Assembly (NCBI GenBank): GCA_017458105.1
Contig: JAFTGC010000032.1
Coordinates: forward strand, 1-52,005
Source of the DNA: Ruminococcus sp.
GTDB taxonomy: Bacteria > Bacillota > Clostridia > Oscillospirales > Acutalibacteraceae
Reading direction: 5' to 3'
Length of the DNA: 52,005 nucleotides
Part shown: positions 7,327 through 16,585 of the stretch, piece after piece
Layout of the letters: the number at the start of each line of letters is the position of its first letter
How positions within the stretch are numbered: position 1 is the first letter of the stretch
The notes under the pieces: generated by a model
Told to the model about the DNA's origin: nothing
Database searches by the model: none
The model's input: only the letters and a program-made list of their open reading frames with translations
Program-made: the position numbers and the translations under genes

Positions 7327-8475
7327 ATGTTTAAAAATATTTCAATCCTCGGTTCAACCGGTTCAATCGGTACACAGGCACTTGATGTAGCAAGCAAACT
7401 TAATTTAAATATCCGTGCTCTTACTGCATATAGTAATATTGACCTTCTTGAACAGCAAATAAGAAAATTCAGACCGTCAATTGCCTCGGTGTTTTCCGAA
7501 GAAAAAGCCGCTGAATTAAAGCTGAGAGTTGCCGATACACCAACAAAAATCCTTCCAGGGATGGATGGTCTAATAGCCGCCGCAGTCTGTAATGAGGCAG
7601 AAATGGTACTAAATTCAGTTGTTGGTATGGTAGGTCTTACACCGACCCTTTCAGCAATCAAGGCAGGTAAGCATATTGCACTTGCCAATAAAGAAACCCT
7701 CGTTGCAGGCGGAAAACTTGTTATGGATGCCGTTAAAGAGTACGGTGTGAATATGTATCCTGTAGATAGTGAGCATTCTGCAATTTTTCAGTGTTTACAA
7801 GGGATGAATGAAAAAAAAGAGCTGAAAAGGCTTATTCTTACTGCATCGGGAGGACCGTTTTTCGGCAAAACGGTAGATGAGTTAAAAGATGTAACAGTTG
7901 AACAAGCTTTAAATCATCCAAACTGGTCAATGGGAGCAAAAATTACGATTGATTCTGCATCTATGATGAACAAGGGTTTGGAAATAATTGAAGCCAGCTG
8001 GCTTTTTGATATGCCTGCAAGCAAGATTGATGTGCTTGTACACAGGGAGTCGGTGGTTCACAGTCTTATTGAATTTGTAGACAATTCTGTTATTGCTCAA
8101 CTCGGAGTTCCTGATATGAGGATTCCAATTCAATATGCCATTACATATCCGTCAAGGTACGAAAGTCCTGTAAAACAACTTGACCTTGCGGATTTTGCAA
8201 GTCTTACTTTTGGTAAGCCTGACTACGAAACTTTCACTTGTTTGTCAGCTTGCAAGAGGGCAATTGAGCTTGGTGGTACCGCCCCCGCTATAGCCAACGG
8301 TGCCAACGAGGTTGCCAACAAGCTGTTTCGTGACGGTAAGATTAAATTTCTTGAAATTGGTGAGCTGGTAACTTCCGCTCTTGATAATTTAAAAATTAAC
8401 GAAATTATAACTGTTGATGATGTTATAAACGCTGATAAAAACGCAAGGCAGTATGTTATAGATACTGTGAATTAG
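7327..8475 (+). CDS. dxr: 1-deoxy-D-xylulose 5-phosphate reductoisomerase
   Basis: This 382-residue NADPH enzyme converts DXP to MEP, the committed step of the non-mevalonate isoprenoid pathway. ILGSTGSIGTQALDV is the nucleotide-binding start. ANKETLVAGG, PVDSEHSAIFQ (metal-binding Asp and Glu), LTASGGPF, the Ser-Met pair in TIDSASMMNKGLE and NGANEVAN are all present. AAAGAGGT at 7310-7317 precedes the ATG. It is the first gene of the dxr-rseP-ispG-polC block. Confidence 0.97.
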   Translation: MFKNISILGSTGSIGTQALDVASKLNLNIRALTAYSNIDLLEQQIRKFRPSIASVFSEEKAAELKLRVADTPTKILPGMDGLIAAAVCNEAEMVLNSVVGMVGLTPTLSAIKAGKHIALANKETLVAGGKLVMDAVKEYGVNMYPVDSEHSAIFQCLQGMNEKKELKRLILTASGGPFFGKTVDELKDVTVEQALNHPNWSMGAKITIDSASMMNKGLEIIEASWLFDMPASKIDVLVHRESVVHSLIEFVDNSVIAQLGVPDMRIPIQYAITYPSRYESPVKQLDLADFASLTFGKPDYETFTCLSACKRAIELGGTAPAIANGANEVANKLFRDGKIKFLEIGELVTSALDNLKINEIITVDDVINADKNARQYVIDTVN

Positions 8476-8499
8476 GAGGAGATTAAAATTACTTCAATA

Positions 8500-9846
8500 T
8501 TGACAACAATAGCTTTAATTGTGATTGGTGTTCTGTTGTTTGAGCTGATTATTTTTCTTCATGAACTCGGACACTTCATAGCTGCAAAAAAAAGCGGAGT
8601 AAAAGTAAATGAGTTTGCCCTTGGAATGGGTCCTAAAATTTTCTCGTTCGGCAAGGGCGAAACTAAGTATTCATTGCGTGCTTTCCCTATAGGCGGTTTC
8701 TGTGCAATGGAGGGCGAGGACGAAGAGTCCCCAGAGCCACGAGCGTTTAACAATGCTAAAATATGGAAAAGGATGATAATAGTAATTGCAGGTGCAGCTA
8801 TGAATATCATTCTCGGCTTTGTTATGATGTTTGTTGTAGTTGTTCAGCAGGATTCATACAGCTCTACAACAATCTCAGATTTTCCTGCAAGTTCGTTTTC
8901 TGCAAACAGCGGTTTGCAAAAGGGCGATGTAATTAAAGAAATCGGCGGTTACGGTGTAACAAACAGTATGGATTTCAGTTTTCCAATTGCCACTGCAGAT
9001 TTAAAAGAGGTTGACGGCAGTACCCTTACTGTATATAAAGAGGACTGTTGTAACTATCTTTTCAGACACTGTTTAGCAATTGTGAACGATGAAAAAGCAC
9101 CTATAACAGATGATAAAATTATTAATAAAGTTGACAAAGTGATGAATAGTGCCTCCGCAAAAATAAATTTGTGTGAGAGCAAAAAAGATGCTGAATCAAT
9201 TTACAATGATGCCTACAAAAAGGTGGACGAAATTTGCGGTGTTAAAAATTCAAAAATTGAAAAAATTGTTGAGAAAGAAACACGCAAGCGTTATACAGCA
9301 GATGTATTGGTCGAAAGGGACGGCAAAGAGATTGAACTCAAAGATGTGGAGTTTTATACCTATACCACAGCTGATAATCCCGACCCGCAGGTTGGTATAG
9401 ATTTTTATGTTGAACCTATTGAAAAAAATGTCGGTACGGTGATAAGCCAAACCTTTAAACAGACAGTATCAGCTTGTAAAATGATTTACGCAAGCCTCGG
9501 CGGACTGCTTTCGGGTAAATTTGGTTTTAAAGAGATGTCGGGTCCTGTCGGCATTGCTTCTGCGGTTACACAGGTAGCGTCCGATGGTTTGCAGACAGCA
9601 GGTTTCCTTGAGGCGGTAAACCGTATTTTGTATGTAATGATGTTAATTACAATCAACCTTGGGCTATTCAATATGCTTCCGTTTCCTGCACTTGACGGCG
9701 GTAGGTTTGTGTTCCTGGTCATTGAGGCAATCAGAGGGAAGTCGGTTCCACGCAAAGCCGAGGCTATTGTAAACGGAGTCGGCATGGCACTGTTGCTTAC
9801 TTTTATGGCAGTTGTCACAGTGAGCGATATTATAAAATTATTTTAA
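8500..9846 (+). CDS. rseP: Site-2 family intramembrane zinc metalloprotease RseP
   Basis: This M50 protease cleaves transmembrane substrates such as anti-sigma factors and leftover signal peptides. HELGH in the first membrane helix and LPFPALDGGR in a C-terminal helix form the zinc site. A GLQKGDVIKEIGG segment marks the PDZ domain, which is split by roughly 100 charged residues (about 170-280) not usual in the family. The start is uncertain: TTG 8500 is the first conventional codon, but the GGAGG at 8475-8479 is about 20 bases away and ideally placed for an in-frame ATT at 8488, which would add four residues. Confidence 0.93.
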   Translation: MTTIALIVIGVLLFELIIFLHELGHFIAAKKSGVKVNEFALGMGPKIFSFGKGETKYSLRAFPIGGFCAMEGEDEESPEPRAFNNAKIWKRMIIVIAGAAMNIILGFVMMFVVVVQQDSYSSTTISDFPASSFSANSGLQKGDVIKEIGGYGVTNSMDFSFPIATADLKEVDGSTLTVYKEDCCNYLFRHCLAIVNDEKAPITDDKIINKVDKVMNSASAKINLCESKKDAESIYNDAYKKVDEICGVKNSKIEKIVEKETRKRYTADVLVERDGKEIELKDVEFYTYTTADNPDPQVGIDFYVEPIEKNVGTVISQTFKQTVSACKMIYASLGGLLSGKFGFKEMSGPVGIASAVTQVASDGLQTAGFLEAVNRILYVMMLITINLGLFNMLPFPALDGGRFVFLVIEAIRGKSVPRKAEAIVNGVGMALLLTFMAVVTVSDIIKLF

Positions 9847-9867
9847 AAATTAGTTTGGTGATTAATT

Positions 9868-10908
9868 ATGGCAAGCAAAAGGCAGGTTAAGGCAGGCAGC
9901 ACATTAATCGGCGGTGGTGCAAAAATTGCAATACAGTCGATGCTTAACATTCCTGCACATAATATTGAGGACAGTGTAAAGCAGGCAAAAGCACTTGAGG
10001 ATGCAGGCTGTGATATAGTAAGGGCTGCAGTACCGAATATGGAGGCTGTAAAGCTTATCTCGGCACTAAAGGAAAATATCAGTATCCCTGTTGTGGCGGA
10101 TATTCATTTTAACTACAAACTTGCGTTGGAATCAGTTGCCGCAGGCGTAGATAAAATAAGAATAAATCCGGGCAATATCGGTGCTGACAGCCGTGTAAAA
10201 GCGGTGGCTGATGCCTGTGCAAATAAAAATATTCCTATAAGAATAGGTGTAAACTCCGGTTCGCTCGAAAAATCAATTCTTGCAAAATACGGAAGTCCTA
10301 CTCCGCAGGCGTTGTGCGACAGTGCGTTATACCATGCTTCTCTTCTTGAAAAATTTGATTTTAACGACATTGTTTTGTCAATGAAAAGCTCGTCCGTAAA
10401 AAATATGGTTGAGGCTTATGAGCTTGCTTCTCAGCGATGTGACTATCCTTTGCACCTCGGTGTTACCGAAGCAGGTACCGAAAGAATGGGTATTATTAAA
10501 TCTTCTGCCGGCATAGGAGCACTTCTTATAAAGGGAATAGGCGATACAATCCGTGTCAGCCTTACAGCCGACCCTGTAAGAGAAATTTATGCTGCAAAAG
10601 ATATTTTAAAATCGCTCGATATGTACGAGGGAGTACAGTTTGTATCCTGCCCAACCTGCGGAAGAACAAAAATTGACCTGATAGGACTTGCAAATCAGGT
10701 TCAGGAGCGTCTTAAAGATTGCAACAAAAACATCAAAGTTGCAGTTATGGGATGTGTTGTGAACGGACCCGGCGAGGCAAAAGAAGCTGATATAGGAATT
10801 GCAGGCGGCGATAAGCAGGGTTTGATCTTTAAAAAAGGCGAGATTATCTGTAAGGTTCCAGAAGAAAATTTGCTTGACGCACTTATGGAAGAAATCGAAA
10901 AGTTGTAA
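9868..10908 (+). CDS. ispG: 4-hydroxy-3-methylbut-2-enyl diphosphate synthase
   Basis: This 346-residue [4Fe-4S] enzyme converts MEcPP to HMBPP, the second-last step of the MEP pathway. The cluster ligands are Cys in SCPTCGR (about 258-262) and Cys in VMGCVVNGPGEAKEADIGIAGG (about 291-312). AIQSMLN near the start and VADIHFNYKLAL are also family motifs. The length fits the short bacterial form without the plant insert. It lies 21 bases after rseP and 12 bases before polC. The upstream ribosome binding site is only a weak TTTGGTG. Confidence 0.96.
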   Translation: MASKRQVKAGSTLIGGGAKIAIQSMLNIPAHNIEDSVKQAKALEDAGCDIVRAAVPNMEAVKLISALKENISIPVVADIHFNYKLALESVAAGVDKIRINPGNIGADSRVKAVADACANKNIPIRIGVNSGSLEKSILAKYGSPTPQALCDSALYHASLLEKFDFNDIVLSMKSSSVKNMVEAYELASQRCDYPLHLGVTEAGTERMGIIKSSAGIGALLIKGIGDTIRVSLTADPVREIYAAKDILKSLDMYEGVQFVSCPTCGRTKIDLIGLANQVQERLKDCNKNIKVAVMGCVVNGPGEAKEADIGIAGGDKQGLIFKKGEIICKVPEENLLDALMEEIEKL

Positions 10909-10920
10909 GAAAGAACATAG

Positions 10921-13900
10921 ATGAATACAGTAAACAACATATTTTCACAATACATAAGCACCGAATCTGTTGACCCTGTCATTTTAAATTCCGGTGTCGA
11001 AAATATAATAATAAACAGTAAAAACCGTACTTTGCTTTTTACTTTAAAGTGTGACAGCTTTGTTGAAGGAAAAGCCGTTAAAAACCTTATTGACGAACTT
11101 ATGAACTCCGGGCTTGAGCTGAACAGGGTAAATATTGTTCCAAGATTCAGTCCGTCTGCCTTTGGCGTGCATTGTTTTGATCAGCTTCTTTCTATAATGA
11201 AAGAGCGTATTCCGGCACTTAACGGCACTTTCAAGGACTGCGAGGTGCGTTATGAAAATAACAATCTTAATATAACAATTAAGCACGGCGGCGGTAACCT
11301 GCTAAAGATGAAGAAGTTTGATAAGGAACTTTCAAATCTTGTTTACGAGCAGTTTGGGTTAAGAATTTCAGTAACCGTTGACGGAGTAACTCAGGTTGAT
11401 GCCGAGAGCGAAAGCTATATTGAGGAGCAAAAAATTGTTCAAAAAACAACTGCCCGTCAAGAAATTAAAGCGGCAGTACAAACCTATGCAATCGAAACCG
11501 AGGAATTTATAGAAGATGCTGAACAGCGTAAACAGAAAAAAGAGGGTTTTGTAGAGATTCGTGAGGGCGACAGTCTTTATCCTCAGGTTAATTTGCAGTG
11601 TTGTAAACCACTATACGGCAGAATGATAAAAAATCCGCCTTCTCCGATGGAAAATATTGCTGAAGACAGCGGAAAAATTGTTGTATGGGGTGATGTGTTC
11701 AGTATTGATAAGCGTACAACCCGTTCAGGTGATAAAAATATTTTCAATATTCTTGCAACCGATTATTCAGGTTCCTGTAATATAAAGGTTTTTAACGATA
11801 TAAATTCCACAAAGGTATTGGATGGCATAAAAAAGGGAATGACTATTATTGCCGAGGGCAATGTTGAGTTTGACCCTTATGCAAAGGAACTTGTTTTAAA
11901 TGCGCGTTCAATCGGTACAACCGAAAAAATAAAGGTTGTTGATAATGCCGAAAAAAAGCGTGTTGAACTTCACCTTCATACAAATATGTCGGATATGGAC
12001 GGCGTAACTTCTGCTTCCGAGATTATCAACCGTGCCTATCAGTGGGGACATAAAGCGGTAGCTATAACTGACCACGGAGTTGCCCAGGCATTCCCTGAGG
12101 CTATGAATACAGCCGAAAAAATTAATAAAGAAGAAAATAAAATTAAGGTGATTTACGGTTGCGAGTCTTACTTTGTTGATGACTTCGTTTCAGCGGTAAA
12201 GGGTGGGGCAGATGAACCTATAGACGGTACTTTTGTATGCTTTGATATAGAAACAACAGGTCTTTCGGCAGCAAGAGATAAAATTACCGAAATCGGTGCT
12301 GTCAAGCTCAAAAACGGCGTGGTAGTAGATACTTTTGAAACCTTTGTTAATCCAGAGCGTCCTATTCCACAGAAGATTGTTGACCTTACCGGTATCAACG
12401 ACAGTATGGTTGCGGACGCACCAAAGGACGAAGAAGCAGTCAAGGCATTTATGGAATTTGTAGACGGAGCGGTGGTTGTAGCACATAACGCACCTTTTGA
12501 TACATCGTTCATAAGCAATGTCTGCGGAAGAATTGGAATTGACTACAACTTAACTTCAATTGATACGGTTGCAATTGCCCGTTCAATTCTCCCCGATATA
12601 AAGAATGTCAAACTCGACACCGTAGCAAAATACCTGCGTTTGGGTTCTTTTAATCATCATAGGGCTACCGATGATGCTGAGATTTTGTCAAGGATTTTTA
12701 TTTCGCTATGTGACAGACTTCGTGATGATTATGAAGTGAAGTCTATACTGGACATCAACACACACCTAAACGGAACAGACCAAAAAAAGCTTCCTGCTTA
12801 TCACCAAATAATTCTTGTTAAGAATCAAACAGGGCTGAAAAATCTTTATAAGCTTATTTCATATGCTCATCTTAAGTATTTTTACAAAAAGCCGAGAATT
12901 CCTAAGTCTGAGCTTATTAAACATAGGGAAGGGCTTATAATCGGCTCAGCCTGCGAGGCAGGCCAGCTTTATAGAGCAATTTCAGGCGGTAAACCGTGGG
13001 GCGAAATTAAGGATATAGCTTCGTTCTATGATTATCTTGAAATTCAACCGCTCGGCAATAACGAATTTATGATTCGCAACGGTTCTGCAACCCGTGACGA
13101 TTTGATAAAATACAATAAAACAATAATAAAACTCGGTAGGGAACTGAATAAGCCTGTTGTTGCAACCTGCGATGTTCATTTTCTTGACCCACACGATGCA
13201 GATTACAGAAAGATTTTGCAGGCATCAAGGGGCTATAAAGACGCTGATAATCAGCCACCTCTATACTACCGTACAACTAAAGAGATGCTCAGAGAATTTG
13301 ATTACCTCGACGAGCAGACAGCGTACGAAATTGTAGTTGAAAATCCGAACAAAATTGCCGATATGTGTGACTATGTACGCCCTATTCCACCGGGCAATTT
13401 TCCACCATTCATTGAAGGTGCAGAGGAACAGCTTAACTCAATCACATGGCAGCGTGCAAAGGAAAAATACGGCGACCCTCTTCCTCAGATTGTTGAAGCC
13501 CGGCTTAATAAGGAGCTGGATTCAATCAACAAATACGGATTTTCTGTTTTGTATATGACCGCTCAAAAGCTTGTTGCCGACAGTGAGGCTCATGGCTATT
13601 TGGTTGGTTCACGAGGTTCTGTAGGAAGTTCATTTGTTGCAACAATGTCAGGTATTTCGGAAGTTAATCCACTTTGTCCGCACTATTTGTGTAATAAATG
13701 TAAGCACAGCGAGTTTATCGAGGACGGCAGTTACGGTTCCGGATTTGACTTACCGTCAAAGGATTGCCCTGAGTGTGGCGAGCCTATGGAGCGTGACGGG
13801 CACGAAATCCCGTTTGAAACCTTCCTTGGTTTCAAGGGCGACAAAGTACCTGATATAGACCTTAACTTCAGTGGAGAGTATCAGAGTAAATCCCATAGAT

Positions 13901-15279
13901 ATACGGAAGAACTATTCGGGCATGACAATGTGTTTAAAGCAGGAACCATTGCAACTGTTGCTGACAAAACGGCAATAGGTTATGTCAGAAAATACGAAGA
14001 GGATAAAGGCTTTATTTTTTCAAAAAGTGAACAGTTGCGTTTGGCAAGCGGATGTACCGGTGTGCGAAGAACAACAGGTCAGCATCCGGGCGGAATGGTT
14101 GTTGTACCTAAGGGGAAGGAAATTTACGACTTTTGTCCTGTTCAGCATCCTGCAAATGATATGAAGTCCGACAATGTTACAACTCACTTTGACTTCCATT
14201 CAATTCACGATACTATTTGTAAGCTTGACGAACTCGGACACGATGCTCCGACGGTTTACCATTATCTTGAGATGTTTACGGGAATTCCTGTTATGGATGT
14301 TTCTATGTCCGACCCGGATGTTTATTCACTATTCACTTCACCGGAAGCACTTGGTGTTACCGAGGAGGATATAGGCTGTGCAACGGGTACTCTCAGTTTG
14401 CCGGAATGTGGTACAGGTTTTACAAGGCAGATGATGGTTGATGCACGACCAAAGTGTTTTGCCGACCTCATGCAGATTGCCGGACTTTCGCACGGTACTG
14501 ATGTTTGGCTTGGCAACGCTCAGGAGCTTATAAGAAAAAATATATGCACAATTTCTGAAGTTATAGGTACCCGAGACAGTATTATGACATACTTAATGCA
14601 CAAGGGTCTGGAACCGGGCATGGCATTTAAAATTATGGAGATTGTCCGTAAGGGCAACGCCACAAAGCTACTTACCGAAGAACATTTTAAAGAAATGCGT
14701 GAACACAATGTGCCGGAATGGTACATAGATTCTTGTATGAAAATCAAATATATGTTCCCAAAGGCTCACGCAGCGGCGTATATGATTTCAACTCTGCGTT
14801 ACGGCTGGTACAAAGTTCATAAACCACTTGCTTATTATGCTGCATATTTTACAGTGCGTGGTGAAGACTTTGACGGTGCAACAGTTATGAAGGGCAGAGC
14901 CGCCGTTCAGCAAAAAATGAAAATGATTAAACAAAAGGGCAATGAGGCAAGTGCTAAGGAAACAACCGAGTTTGCAACTCTGGAAATAATCAACGAGATG
15001 ATGGCAAGAGGAATAGAATGCCTGCCTGTTGATATTTACAAATCTAAGGCAAAGATGTTTGTTATAGAGGATGGTAAACTGAGGCTTCCTTTTATGTCGC
15101 TTGCAGGCATCGGCGAGGCCGCTGCAATTTCTCTTGATGAATGCGGAAAAAAGGGAACATACCTTTCTATTGAAGAAATGACAGTGAAAACCAAAGTGAC
15201 TAAAGCGGTTATTGAAACGCTTCGTGAAGTAGGAGCACTCAAAGGCTTGCCTGATAGTTCGCAGATTTCATTGTTCTAG
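10921..15279 (+). CDS. polC: DNA polymerase III alpha subunit, PolC type
   Basis: This is the 1452-residue replicative polymerase of Gram-positive bacteria. It has an N-terminal region and OB fold (about 1-335) and a PHP domain starting with VELHLHTNMSDMDG (about 343). A proofreading DEDD exonuclease is inserted at about 435-600 (FVCFDIETTGL, HNAPFD, HRATDDA). The polymerase core carries VGSRGSVGSSF, a zinc-finger-like CNKC...CPEC segment (about 921-960), and PDIDLNFSGEY with catalytic Asp residues. The late FPKAHAAAYM and helix-hairpin-helix segment are present. There is no frameshift. Only a weak AAGAAAG precedes the ATG, so coupling to ispG is likely. Confidence 0.98.
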   Translation: MNTVNNIFSQYISTESVDPVILNSGVENIIINSKNRTLLFTLKCDSFVEGKAVKNLIDELMNSGLELNRVNIVPRFSPSAFGVHCFDQLLSIMKERIPALNGTFKDCEVRYENNNLNITIKHGGGNLLKMKKFDKELSNLVYEQFGLRISVTVDGVTQVDAESESYIEEQKIVQKTTARQEIKAAVQTYAIETEEFIEDAEQRKQKKEGFVEIREGDSLYPQVNLQCCKPLYGRMIKNPPSPMENIAEDSGKIVVWGDVFSIDKRTTRSGDKNIFNILATDYSGSCNIKVFNDINSTKVLDGIKKGMTIIAEGNVEFDPYAKELVLNARSIGTTEKIKVVDNAEKKRVELHLHTNMSDMDGVTSASEIINRAYQWGHKAVAITDHGVAQAFPEAMNTAEKINKEENKIKVIYGCESYFVDDFVSAVKGGADEPIDGTFVCFDIETTGLSAARDKITEIGAVKLKNGVVVDTFETFVNPERPIPQKIVDLTGINDSMVADAPKDEEAVKAFMEFVDGAVVVAHNAPFDTSFISNVCGRIGIDYNLTSIDTVAIARSILPDIKNVKLDTVAKYLRLGSFNHHRATDDAEILSRIFISLCDRLRDDYEVKSILDINTHLNGTDQKKLPAYHQIILVKNQTGLKNLYKLISYAHLKYFYKKPRIPKSELIKHREGLIIGSACEAGQLYRAISGGKPWGEIKDIASFYDYLEIQPLGNNEFMIRNGSATRDDLIKYNKTIIKLGRELNKPVVATCDVHFLDPHDADYRKILQASRGYKDADNQPPLYYRTTKEMLREFDYLDEQTAYEIVVENPNKIADMCDYVRPIPPGNFPPFIEGAEEQLNSITWQRAKEKYGDPLPQIVEARLNKELDSINKYGFSVLYMTAQKLVADSEAHGYLVGSRGSVGSSFVATMSGISEVNPLCPHYLCNKCKHSEFIEDGSYGSGFDLPSKDCPECGEPMERDGHEIPFETFLGFKGDKVPDIDLNFSGEYQSKSHRYTEELFGHDNVFKAGTIATVADKTAIGYVRKYEEDKGFIFSKSEQLRLASGCTGVRRTTGQHPGGMVVVPKGKEIYDFCPVQHPANDMKSDNVTTHFDFHSIHDTICKLDELGHDAPTVYHYLEMFTGIPVMDVSMSDPDVYSLFTSPEALGVTEEDIGCATGTLSLPECGTGFTRQMMVDARPKCFADLMQIAGLSHGTDVWLGNAQELIRKNICTISEVIGTRDSIMTYLMHKGLEPGMAFKIMEIVRKGNATKLLTEEHFKEMREHNVPEWYIDSCMKIKYMFPKAHAAAYMISTLRYGWYKVHKPLAYYAAYFTVRGEDFDGATVMKGRAAVQQKMKMIKQKGNEASAKETTEFATLEIINEMMARGIECLPVDIYKSKAKMFVIEDGKLRLPFMSLAGIGEAAAISLDECGKKGTYLSIEEMTVKTKVTKAVIETLREVGALKGLPDSSQISLF

Positions 15280-15289
15280 GAGGAATATA

Positions 15290-16507
15290 ATGAAAAATAA
15301 AAGACTAAAAAGAGGTTTTTCCTATATTGCGTTTGCTGCATTGATGACGCTCATTATAATTAACCTCAACAATGATAATCTATGGTCATTTGTCGGCACG
15401 GTTTTCAGTGTCTTTACACCGTTTATATACGGATTTTTGATTGCATATATACTGAAGTTTCCGTTTAATTTTTTTGAAAAAAAGACATTTGCAAAAATCG
15501 GAACAAAGCGTCCTAAACTTGCCGTAATAAGGCATCCGTTGGCTATTTTAACAACTTATGCTGCGGCTGTTGCGGTTATAGTTATCCTTATGCTGATAAT
15601 TGTTCCTCAAATGGTGGATAGCTTTGAAAAACTGTCTACTTCTATTCCGGAATATGTTAAATCCTTTGAAAAAGCACTCAGTGATTCTGTAGACTGGGTT
15701 AATTCAAAGTTCGGGCTTGGAGTCAATATTGATGAGAACACCTATGGCACTCTCAATAAAATCGCAAAATATATTTCGGGAGGCAGCCTTACAGACTTGC
15801 TAAAAGATTTTGCGACAAACCTTTTCCCGTTTGCTCTTTCTACTGTAAAAAATTTTTACACAGGTGCGTATAATTGGATAATCGGCATAGTTGCTTCGGT
15901 GTATTTTCTTTCTTCAAAAGATAAGCTGTGCAAACAGATGCGTAAACTCACAAACGCTTATTTACCAAAAAAATGGGCAAATAAAGCATTTGAAGTTACC
16001 GAGCTTTCAAACAAAGTGTGCGGTAACTTTATCATAGGCAGGGTCGTTGATGCACTTATCATAGGTGTGCTGTGTTACCTTGTGCTTGTAATATTCCGCT
16101 TTGATTACGCTGTGCTGATTGCCGTAGTTGTTGGTGTTACCAATATAATTCCGTTTTTCGGGCCGTTCCTCGGTGCAATCCCAAGTGCCTTTTTGTTGCT
16201 TATGGTTGACCCTAAGGAGAGCTTTTGGTTCATTATAATCATAATTATTATACAGCAAATTGACGGTAACATAATCGGACCAAAGGTAATAGGTGACAGA
16301 ATCGGTATTTCAGGTTTTTGGGTGCTTTTCAGTATTATCATCGGTGGCGGTTTGTTTGGTATAGCAGGAATGATTCTCGGTGTTCCGGCATTTGTTATCG
16401 TCTATAATTTGCTCAGCAAAAATGTCAACAAAAGGCTTAAAACCAAGAGTAATACACCCGAAAAGGAAAAAATCGGAAAAACTACTGATGAAACAATCCT
16501 AAAATAA
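15290..16507 (+). CDS. AI-2E family (PerM/YdiK-like) membrane transporter
   Basis: This 405-residue polytopic protein has about seven to eight hydrophobic segments. It shows the family pattern: an N-terminal helix pair, a soluble stretch (about 100-185) and a C-terminal block with GVTNIIPFFGPFLGAIPSAF, IQQIDGNIIGPKVIGDRIGISGFWVLFSIIIGG and GVPAFVIVYNL. Members export varied solutes, and some are Na+/H+ antiporters; the substrate here is unknown. AGGAGG overlaps the polC stop ten bases before the ATG, so it is likely the last gene of the dxr operon. The C-terminal 25 residues are charged. Confidence 0.93.
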   Translation: MKNKRLKRGFSYIAFAALMTLIIINLNNDNLWSFVGTVFSVFTPFIYGFLIAYILKFPFNFFEKKTFAKIGTKRPKLAVIRHPLAILTTYAAAVAVIVILMLIIVPQMVDSFEKLSTSIPEYVKSFEKALSDSVDWVNSKFGLGVNIDENTYGTLNKIAKYISGGSLTDLLKDFATNLFPFALSTVKNFYTGAYNWIIGIVASVYFLSSKDKLCKQMRKLTNAYLPKKWANKAFEVTELSNKVCGNFIIGRVVDALIIGVLCYLVLVIFRFDYAVLIAVVVGVTNIIPFFGPFLGAIPSAFLLLMVDPKESFWFIIIIIIIQQIDGNIIGPKVIGDRIGISGFWVLFSIIIGGGLFGIAGMILGVPAFVIVYNLLSKNVNKRLKTKSNTPEKEKIGKTTDETILK

Positions 16508-16526
16508 AAGCAACGGAAGTCTATGG

Positions 16527-16555
16527 TTGACATATTGCGTTTAATATGTTACCAT
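16527..16555 (+). promoter_or_regulatory. Promoter of the his genes with an operator-like repeat
   Basis: TTGACA (16527-16532) and TACCAT (16550-16555) are 17 bases apart. Inside the spacer, CATATT (16531-16536) and AATATG (16543-16548) form an inverted repeat, and TTAGC/GCTAA (16557-16568) form another at the expected transcription start. Either could bind a regulator. Confidence 0.7.
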
Positions 16556-16585
16556 ATTAGCACGCTAAAGTGAATGAGGTATATT

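Noticed and set aside
12168-12518. 116-codon minus-strand open frame inside polC
   Set aside because: It lies opposite the conserved exonuclease domain, with no promoter or ribosome binding site.
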